Below, one piece after another: positions 39,659 through 45,108 of a stretch of 45,108 bases of DNA. The stretch is from NCBI GenBank assembly GCA_023455425.1, contig JAEYCM010000048.1:1-45108 (forward strand). The letters run 5' to 3'. Position 1 is the first letter of the stretch, and each line of letters opens with the position of its first letter. The notes under the pieces were generated by a model. The model had not been told where the DNA came from. It saw only the letters and a program-made list of their open reading frames with translations, and ran no database searches. Origin of the DNA: Bacillota bacterium. Its GTDB lineage: Bacteria; Bacillota; Clostridia; Christensenellales; CAG-138. A program made the position numbers and the translations under genes.

Positions 39659-39678
39659 CAAAATCAGCAGGTTTTTCT
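39650..39678 (+). terminator. Terminator overlapping the methyltransferase stop
   Basis: ACCCGCTGA-CAAAA-TCAGCAGGT (one bulge) followed by TTTTT; the TGA stop lies in the left arm. Confidence 0.7.
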
Positions 39679-39719
39679 GACCTTTCAGTATACAATATTT
39701 ATTGCATACTGGTCTCTTT

Positions 39720-39812
39720 CCTTGAGAGCCCTCGCACCCAGGGGCGCGGGAGGCGGGGCCTCCCGCTATTAAATAGAATAGTTTATCGTCGCCGCTGTAG
39801 GCGGCGATACCT
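39720..39812. repeat. Modular palindromic repeat, copy B
   Basis: Reverse complement begins AGGTATCGCCGCC and continues through a block ending CTATTTAATAGCGGGAGG, matching the right half of copy A. A GCGGGAGGC-GGG-GCCTCCCGC hairpin lies at its centre, as in copy A. The whole gap 39659-39978 holds only the terminator, this repeat and A/T-rich upstream sequence of the next gene. Confidence 0.6.
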
Positions 39813-39978
39813 GTGAAAATGCAAATTATATGTACATGCTTTTTACACCCGCTGACGCGCAATTATATCCGTTGCTATTTTGTCACGTTTTTCGTCAGGA
39901 AATTTCACACGCATTTCTTTCCTTACATGGTAAAATGATAAAAGAATACAAGTGAACGAAACGAAAGGATTGTGAGCT

Positions 39979-42930
39979 ATGCTTCGCATTGCGCAATGCA
40001 ATGATACTTTTTTGCCCATTGTGGACGGCGTAGGGCGCGTGGCGTTTGAATACGCGCAGGCGCTCGGCAGGCGCTCGCATGAATGTTATGTCATAAGCCC
40101 CATGCGCGACGCGGGATACCGCGGCAAATATCCGTTTGAAATCGTGGATTTCGTCTCAGTCAAGGTGCCCGGTTCCCCCCAGTACAGCACGGGCATCGCA
40201 AAGCTGGACAACCATTATGTATCGCGCATGGATATGGTGGAACTGGATATCGTTCATGCCCACAGCCCCGGCCCCGCGGGGCTGGAGGCGGCGCGTCTTG
40301 CCGCCAAGCATAAAATTCCTTTGATCGGCACCTTCCACTCCAAATACCACGAGGATATCCTCCGCTATACCCGCAGTGAGGGCATTGCGCAGATCGGCGC
40401 AAAATATGTGGCGGATTTCTTCGACCGGTGCGACGAGGTTTGGACGGTCAGCAACCTGGCCGCGCAGACACTGCGCTCCTACGGCTATGGCGGGCGCATT
40501 GAGATCGTCCAGCACGGTACCAATATTCCGGTTGTCGCCGAAGCGGACAAGGCTGCCGTCAGGGAGGCGTTCGCCTTAAACGGCGATCCGGTTCTGCTTT
40601 ACGTGGGACAGATGGACCGAAAAAAGAATATCCGCCTTACGCTGGAAGCCGCAGCATCCCTGCACCAGCGCGGCAAGCGCTTTCAGCTTGTGCTGGCCGG
40701 ACAGGGTAAGGATTTCGACGTCATCCGCCTGTTTGCGGATGAGCTGCAGTTAAGCGGCGTCATCCGTTTTACCGGGCACATTACGGATACGCGGATGCTC
40801 AACGCGCTCTACGCCTGTGCGTCCCTGTTTGTATTCCCCTCCGCGTACGATACGGCGGGCCTTGTCGTACGGGAAGCGGCGGCGGTGGGCACGCCCTCCG
40901 TAGTGCTTGTGGACAGCGCCCCGGCAGAGGTGATTGAAGACGGGAAGAACGGCTTTTTGTGCGAGGATGACCCGGAATCTTTGGCTTCGGTTATTTCCCG
41001 CGCGCTATCCGATCTACACCACCTCAAAGCCGTGGGCGAACGTGCAAAGGCGACCATACCCATCCCGTGGGAAAAAGTAATAGACGGCGTTGAGGAGCGC
41101 TACCGTGCGCTAGTCGAACAGAGGCGCCCCGTGCTCAAACGCAAGCAGGGTCTGCTGCGCAAGGAGCTTACGCTGGTTGACCAGTCGCTTGAAAAGCGTA
41201 CGGTCGATATGCTCTGGCGTTTTGTGCGGCAGGATCTCCAGCACGTATATTCCTACCCCTATACGCCGCAAAAGCGGATCTCCGCCTGCGCGCACATTAC
41301 CTCCCTGCCGCGCTCCACGCCCGAGGAACAGGGCATGAACAGCCGCGATATTCTGGCGCTTTACCATGCGCTTGACGCGAATTTTTCCTCCAACCTCCAC
41401 GCCATGATGGTGGTGAAAAATGGGCATGTGATTTCGGAAGGCTATTGGGCCCCCTATGAGCAGGAGCAATTACACCAGCTCTACTCGTTGAGCAAGAGCA
41501 TCACCAGCACCGCCATCGGCATGCTGGTGGACGAAGGGAAGCTTTTGCTTTCCGAGCGCATCGTGGACCTGTTCGCGGATAAAATTCCGGATCCGTCCGC
41601 GCACCATTATAAGGACGCGACCGTCTGGCATCTGTTGACCATGAGCACCGGCTCCCGCTTCAACGAGGTCGGCTCCGCGCTGGGGCCGGACTGGGTGCAG
41701 GAGTTCCTGGACGCGGGCGTGCGCTTCCCCGCGGGCACGCAGTTTAGCTACAACTCCATGAACTCGTATATGCTCGCTGCCATCGTGCGCCGAAAAACGG
41801 GTATGGGGCTGCTGGAATACCTAAAGCCCCGGCTCTTTGAACCGCTGGGCATCCGGGACGTCAGTTGGGATACCTGCCCCAACGGCATAGAAAAGGGAGG
41901 CTGGGGCCTCTCCTTACGGCTGGAGGATGTGGCAAAGATCGGCCTGCTGTATTTGCAGAAAGGGCGGTACATGGTAAACGGCGAGGAACGCCGGCTCTTG
42001 AGCGAAACATGGATCAAAGAAGCCACCCGCATGCAGATTGAAACGCCCAATGGCGAATGCAAGGACGGCTACGGCTACCAGATCTGGTGCGCGCCCTATC
42101 CGGGCGGGTATCTGTTTAACGGCGCGTTCGGCCAGTATATGATCGCCTTGCCCAAGCATGACGCGCTTGTGGTATTATTCAGCGGCTCCCCGCTGCTGTT
42201 TGCCCAGACCGACACGATGGAGTATGTGCAGCGCTGCTTCCAAAATGCCGCAAGCGAACCGCTTCCCAAAAACTCTGCGGCGCAGCGCGCGCTTGCCTCG
42301 TTTTTATCCGAGCTTTCCTGCCGCAACAAAGAGGACGTCTCCCCGGACGGCTGCATGCCCATGCCCTTCAACTGGGTGCGGGAGCAGTTTTCGGGAAACA
42401 CATTTGCGTTTTCCGCCAACAAGGCGGGCATGTTCCCGTTTGTACTGCAGTGCGTCCATAATATCTTCCCGGCGGGCATTTCCTCCGTATCCTTCCGTAC
42501 AACGGAGGACGGGGCGCTGGAGCTTTCTATAAAAGAAGGGGAAACGACGCATACCCTGCAGGTGAAAGAGGACCAGTTCACCCGCGCCACGGTAACGGCC
42601 GGGGAGGAACAGCATCCCGTGGGCGTTTCCGCCCGCTTCGGCATGCTTAGTAACGGCGAGGCGCAATTAAGGCTGTACCTTTACTACCTCACCACGCCCT
42701 GCACCCGGGTTATCACATTTGTGCTCAAAGAGGATACGCTGCATGTGACGCTGGATGAAAACCCGACGGTACAGCAGGCCTCCGCCATGCTGATGACGCT
42801 CGTACAGCTGGCGTACAACGAGCTGGGGAGCATGCTGCACATCCTGCGGCGCAACCGGCTGCAGAACCATTTGTTTTCCTTTGCGACTTCAACCGTTACA
42901 GGTAAGCGCATAATAGAACCCGTGGCATAA
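39979..42930 (+). CDS. GT4 glycosyltransferase fused to a class-C beta-lactamase-type serine hydrolase
   Basis: 983 residues in one uninterrupted frame; AAAGGATTG precedes the ATG. Residues 1-385 are a GT-B fold GT4 glycosyltransferase close to diacylglycerol glucosyltransferases (FLPIVDGVGRVAFEYA, FHSKYHEDILRYTRSEG, LLYVGQMDRKKNIRL, and Asp291-x7-Glu299 in place of the usual Glu-x7-Glu). Residues about 440-790 are a beta-lactamase/esterase domain with Ser503-x2-Lys506 (YSLSKS) and catalytic Tyr591 (FSYNSMNSYM). Residues about 800-983 form a beta-rich C-terminal domain I do not recognise. No signal peptide or membrane segment is visible, so the hydrolase should be cytoplasmic, which argues against a classical beta-lactamase or PBP role. 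Joint action on a glycolipid is a guess. Confidence 0.88.
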   Translation: MLRIAQCNDTFLPIVDGVGRVAFEYAQALGRRSHECYVISPMRDAGYRGKYPFEIVDFVSVKVPGSPQYSTGIAKLDNHYVSRMDMVELDIVHAHSPGPAGLEAARLAAKHKIPLIGTFHSKYHEDILRYTRSEGIAQIGAKYVADFFDRCDEVWTVSNLAAQTLRSYGYGGRIEIVQHGTNIPVVAEADKAAVREAFALNGDPVLLYVGQMDRKKNIRLTLEAAASLHQRGKRFQLVLAGQGKDFDVIRLFADELQLSGVIRFTGHITDTRMLNALYACASLFVFPSAYDTAGLVVREAAAVGTPSVVLVDSAPAEVIEDGKNGFLCEDDPESLASVISRALSDLHHLKAVGERAKATIPIPWEKVIDGVEERYRALVEQRRPVLKRKQGLLRKELTLVDQSLEKRTVDMLWRFVRQDLQHVYSYPYTPQKRISACAHITSLPRSTPEEQGMNSRDILALYHALDANFSSNLHAMMVVKNGHVISEGYWAPYEQEQLHQLYSLSKSITSTAIGMLVDEGKLLLSERIVDLFADKIPDPSAHHYKDATVWHLLTMSTGSRFNEVGSALGPDWVQEFLDAGVRFPAGTQFSYNSMNSYMLAAIVRRKTGMGLLEYLKPRLFEPLGIRDVSWDTCPNGIEKGGWGLSLRLEDVAKIGLLYLQKGRYMVNGEERRLLSETWIKEATRMQIETPNGECKDGYGYQIWCAPYPGGYLFNGAFGQYMIALPKHDALVVLFSGSPLLFAQTDTMEYVQRCFQNAASEPLPKNSAAQRALASFLSELSCRNKEDVSPDGCMPMPFNWVREQFSGNTFAFSANKAGMFPFVLQCVHNIFPAGISSVSFRTTEDGALELSIKEGETTHTLQVKEDQFTRATVTAGEEQHPVGVSARFGMLSNGEAQLRLYLYYLTTPCTRVITFVLKEDTLHVTLDENPTVQQASAMLMTLVQLAYNELGSMLHILRRNRLQNHLFSFATSTVTGKRIIEPVA

Positions 42931-42943
42931 AGGGGGTATTCGA

Positions 42944-43123
42944 ATGAATAAACGGCTTTACCGGTCCACCACCAACAAAATGATATGCGGCGTATGCGGC
43001 GGCGTGGCGGAGTACTTCGACATCGACGTTTCCATTGTGCGCATCGTATGGGGCGTGCTTGTGTTCACATTCTTCGGGCTTGTGGCATATATTGTTGCAG
43101 CGCTTGTCCTCCCGGTGGAGTAA
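42944..43123 (+). CDS. PspC domain protein
   Basis: 59 residues (MNKRLYRSTTNKMICGVCGG), start ATG at 42944 preceded by AGGGGG. The PspC signature KMICGVCGGVAEYFDIDVSIVRIVW (about 12-36) is followed by one membrane segment and ends LVLPVE. PspC proteins take part in membrane stress responses. It lies 13 bp after the fusion gene and is likely co-transcribed with it. Confidence 0.93.
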   Translation: MNKRLYRSTTNKMICGVCGGVAEYFDIDVSIVRIVWGVLVFTFFGLVAYIVAALVLPVE

Positions 43124-43166
43124 TATGTTACTTTTGCCCGAAAAGTCCCGTTTTCCGGCGGGAAAA

Positions 43167-43194
43167 TTGACAACGCATAAATTTATGGTATAAT
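43167..43194 (+). promoter_or_regulatory. Promoter of the CorC-family gene and its leader
   Basis: Consensus TTGACA (43167-43172) and TATAAT (43189-43194) with a 16-bp spacer; transcription should start near 43201. Confidence 0.88.
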
Positions 43195-43219
43195 AGCGCG
43201 TATGGATAGGAGTATAGAA

Positions 43220-43270
43220 ATGGAAGATTCACCCGACCCAGCGCGATATATGGTTTTCTTGCTGTTATAG
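43220..43270 (+). CDS. Acidic/proline leader peptide upstream of the CorC-family gene
   Basis: A 16-codon frame, MEDSPDPARYMVFLLL, with a perfect AGGAG 7 nt upstream and a TAG stop nine bases before a terminator. An in-frame ATG at 43202 would add six residues but lacks a ribosome binding site. The early acidic and proline residues (E-D-S-P-D-P) resemble the Salmonella MgtL leader (EPDPTP), whose translation responds to Mg2+ and proline. The gene downstream belongs to a Mg2+-transport-related family. Confidence 0.65.
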   Translation: MEDSPDPARYMVFLLL

Positions 43271-43278
43271 CGGGCAAT

Positions 43279-43336
43279 ACACACGCAGGCTATGCGGTAT
43301 CCCCATACCGCAGGATGTCTCGCCGTGTGTTTTTTT
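43279..43336 (+). terminator. Attenuator terminator in the CorC-family leader
   Basis: An outer stem ACACACG/CGTGTGT and an inner perfect stem TGCGGTAT-CCCC-ATACCGCA are followed by a run of eight T. It ends 54 bp before the GTG start of the structural gene, so read-through must be controlled. GTATGG at the very 5' end of the leader (43200-43205) could pair with CCATAC (43303-43308) as an alternative fold. Confidence 0.75.
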
Positions 43337-43390
43337 ATGGATGTTTGGGGCAATTTACTCGTGTGCGCACTTAAGGAGGGTTTATAAACC

Positions 43391-44737
43391 GTGGACGATG
43401 GCAATTTGCTGGGGCAAATTTTCTTGCAATTGGCTTTGATATTTATCAATGCAATATTTGCCTGCGCGGAAATCGCTATCATTTCGATCAACGACGCCAA
43501 GCTCAACAAGCTCACGGCGGCGGGAAACAAAAAAGCCGTGACGCTTACCAAGCTGACCGGCCAGCCTGCGCGTTTTTTATCCACCATACAGGTGGGCATC
43601 ACGCTGGCAGGCTTTATTGGGAGCGCGTTTGCCGCGGATAATTTCAGCGGCTACCTGACCAACCTGTTTTTAAACTGGGGTTCAAAGCTCCCCACCGCCA
43701 CGCTGGATACGATCTCCACGCTGGTGATCACGCTCATCCTTTCCTACATCACGCTGGTGCTGGGCGAGCTTGTGCCCAAGCGCATCGCCATGCGCAACGC
43801 GGAAAAACTTGCGCTGGGGCTTTCCGGCCTCATCTATGGGATATCCAAGATTTTTTCTCCCGTGGTATGGCTTTTAACCGTATCCACCAACGGCATCCTG
43901 CGCCTAATTGGCATTGACCCCAACGCCGAAGAGGAACATGTGACCGAGGAAGAGATCCGCATGATGCTCGACGAAGGCAGCGAAAAGGGCACCATCATGC
44001 CGGATGAAAAGGATATGATCCATAACATATTCGAGTTCGACGATAAGATTGCCGCCGAGGCCATGACCCACCGGACCGACGTCACGCTGCTTTGGCAGGA
44101 AGATACCGACGAGCAGTGGGAAGAGACCATATTCGAGGGAAGGCATTCCATATACCCCGTCTGCGGGGAAAGCGCGGACGACGTAATTGGCGTGCTGCAT
44201 GTGAAGGATTATATCGGCCTGAAAAACAAATCCCGCGAGGAAATCTTAAAGCACGCCGTGCGCCCCGCCTACTTTGTGCCGGAAACGGTGAAAACGGACC
44301 TCCTGTTCCGCAATATGAAGCAATCCCGCAACCACTTCGCCATCGTACTGGACGAATACGGCGGCATGAGCGGCATTGTGACCATGAGCGATCTGCTGGA
44401 AGAACTGGTGGGCGACCTGGATGACGACGTGACCATGCCGGCGGAGCCCCCGGATATCGAGCAGATCGATACCAACACCTGGCGCATCCAGGGCTGGACG
44501 CCGCTCGATGAGGTTTCGGAGGCGCTATCGGTCCCGCTTCCCGAGGAGGATTACGATACGTTCGGCGGCCTGGTGTTCGGCATCCTAGGCGCAATCCCGG
44601 AAGACGGCAGCACCCCGCAGTTGGAGGAATACGGCATGGCCATCAAGGTGCTTGAAATCAAAGAGCATCGTTTGGAAAGCGCGCTCGTCTCGCTGACCGA
44701 CGCCGCGAAAAAAGAAGGCGCGGGCGAACAGGAATAA
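43391..44737 (+). CDS. CNNM/CorC (HlyC) family transporter with CBS domains
   Basis: 448 residues from a GTG start with AAGGAGGG 9 nt upstream. An N-terminal DUF21/CNNM membrane domain (about 1-185, three to four membrane segments, including CAEIAIISIN and LVLGELVPKRIAM), a paired CBS region (about 205-335, HSIYPVCGESADDVIGVLHVKDY and HFAIVLDEYGGMSGIVTMSDLLE), and a C-terminal CorC_HlyC domain (about 355-435). Members export Mg2+ or act in Mg2+/Co2+ resistance; the name hemolysin is historical. The leader with peptide and terminator suggests attenuation control by Mg2+ or translation status. Confidence 0.94.
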   Translation: MDDGNLLGQIFLQLALIFINAIFACAEIAIISINDAKLNKLTAAGNKKAVTLTKLTGQPARFLSTIQVGITLAGFIGSAFAADNFSGYLTNLFLNWGSKLPTATLDTISTLVITLILSYITLVLGELVPKRIAMRNAEKLALGLSGLIYGISKIFSPVVWLLTVSTNGILRLIGIDPNAEEEHVTEEEIRMMLDEGSEKGTIMPDEKDMIHNIFEFDDKIAAEAMTHRTDVTLLWQEDTDEQWEETIFEGRHSIYPVCGESADDVIGVLHVKDYIGLKNKSREEILKHAVRPAYFVPETVKTDLLFRNMKQSRNHFAIVLDEYGGMSGIVTMSDLLEELVGDLDDDVTMPAEPPDIEQIDTNTWRIQGWTPLDEVSEALSVPLPEEDYDTFGGLVFGILGAIPEDGSTPQLEEYGMAIKVLEIKEHRLESALVSLTDAAKKEGAGEQE

Positions 44738-44745
44738 TGATGATA

Positions 44746-44771
44746 AAAAGGGAGGCATATGCCTCCCTTTT
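44746..44771. terminator. Terminator after the CorC-family gene
   Basis: AAAAGGGAGGC-ATAT-GCCTCCCTTTT, a perfect 11-bp stem. Confidence 0.88.
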
Positions 44772-44802
44772 GAATGTTTATAAAAACCTGTCTAAAGATT
44801 TC

Positions 44803-45108
44803 AAGGTATCGGCGCTTTAGAGCGCCGCGTCCTCGGCAGGAGACGCCTCGGACACTAGTCCTGCGGGCCGTCGTTTTTTGCTTTGGGGGAAACTACATTT
44901 CCCCCCTTCCTCAGGAGCACCCGCGGGGAATACCGGAATCGAAGCTCTTGGCGAAGCTGCTTTCATCTTTCTTCAAGAGCCCAGGGGGCGCGGGGAGGAC
45001 ATAGCCGAACGCCGCCTGTGGCGGATACCGTGGGATTGAGGCCGGTGCGAAAAGCAGCAAACGGTCCAGCGGACCGTTTGGAGGCCGAAACGGGTATCCG
45101 CTTGCCGG
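44803..45108. repeat. Modular palindromic repeat, copy C, and GC-rich intergenic sequence to the window end
   Basis: No gene is visible in the last 370 bp. From AAGGTATCGGCGC (44803) through the GCGTCCTCGGC and ACGCCTCGGACACTAG blocks to GAAACTACATTTCCCCCC (about 44910) the sequence matches pieces of copy A in both of its orientations. A CAGGGGGCGCGGGGAGG block (about 44982-44998) also recurs in A and B. AAACGGTCC-AGC-GGACCGTTT (45059-45079) is a further hairpin. Confidence 0.6.

Noticed and set aside
39979..42930. Reading the glycosyltransferase/hydrolase as two adjacent genes
   Set aside because: No stop codon, ribosome binding site or frame change occurs between the domains; the frame is continuous for 983 codons.
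43202..43270. Start of the leader peptide at the upstream ATG
   Set aside because: That ATG lies one or two bases from the predicted transcription start and has no ribosome binding site; the ATG at 43220 has a perfect one.

Overview
The window reads as a chromosomal segment of an anaerobic, probably endospore-forming Gram-positive of the class Clostridia (Bacillota). The signs are a T-box controlled trp operon, AGGAGG-type ribosome binding sites throughout, rubrerythrin, an EFR1-type flavodoxin/ferredoxin fusion, a SpoIIQ-like LytM protein, a BclA-like collagen protein and no outer-membrane genes. I cannot name the genus. Gene density is high, with about 41 protein genes, most in short operons joined by 4-bp ATGA overlaps. 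I see no tRNA, rRNA, CRISPR array, prophage or intact insertion sequence.

Layout. 0-2 kb: the tail of a probable NifU-like scaffold gene, a GGGtGRT protein and rubrerythrin. 1.9-7.1 kb: a TetR regulator with a small membrane protein, divergent from a three-gene operon of an old-yellow-enzyme/FadH-like Fe-S flavoprotein and both subunits of an aconitase-X dehydratase. A clear operator sits between the divergent promoters. 7.2-11.5 kb: a sugar ABC importer of ChvE/GguAB type. 11.8-13.8 kb: DUF2087 plus GIY-YIG, EFR1 and HxlR. 13.9-19.3 kb: a membrane-anchored sugar-binding protein, a YesM-like kinase, a YesN-like AraC-type response regulator and a XylF-like lipoprotein. This is a sugar-sensing cassette that probably controls the neighbouring importer. 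19.5-23.6 kb: MmcQ/YjbR, a WYL regulator, an S51-type peptidase, a decayed GNAT tail, a membrane M28 peptidase and DUF1232.

23.6-30.9 kb: a complete trpEGDCFBA operon on the minus strand with promoter and Trp T-box leader (specifier TGG), interrupted by two repeat-like spacers. 31-36.2 kb: a collagen-like protein whose two end domains resemble each other, UppP, a multi-SH3 cell-wall protein and an M23 peptidase. 36.2-37 kb: an unassigned, hairpin-rich intergenic stretch. 37-39.7 kb: hemerythrin, CheX, ApbE and a methyltransferase. 40-44.7 kb: a 983-residue fusion of a GT4 glycosyltransferase with a class-C beta-lactamase-type serine hydrolase, a PspC protein, and a CNNM/CorC-family transporter gene preceded by a promoter, an acidic/proline leader peptide and a terminator.

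Most notable are the mgtL-like leader before the CorC gene, the glycosyltransferase/serine-hydrolase fusion, the aconitase-X/flavoenzyme operon with its TetR operator, a two-hairpin repeat with compensatory stem changes, a modular palindromic repeat family in at least three places, paired WYL operators, and an in-frame GNAT remnant directly behind a stop codon.
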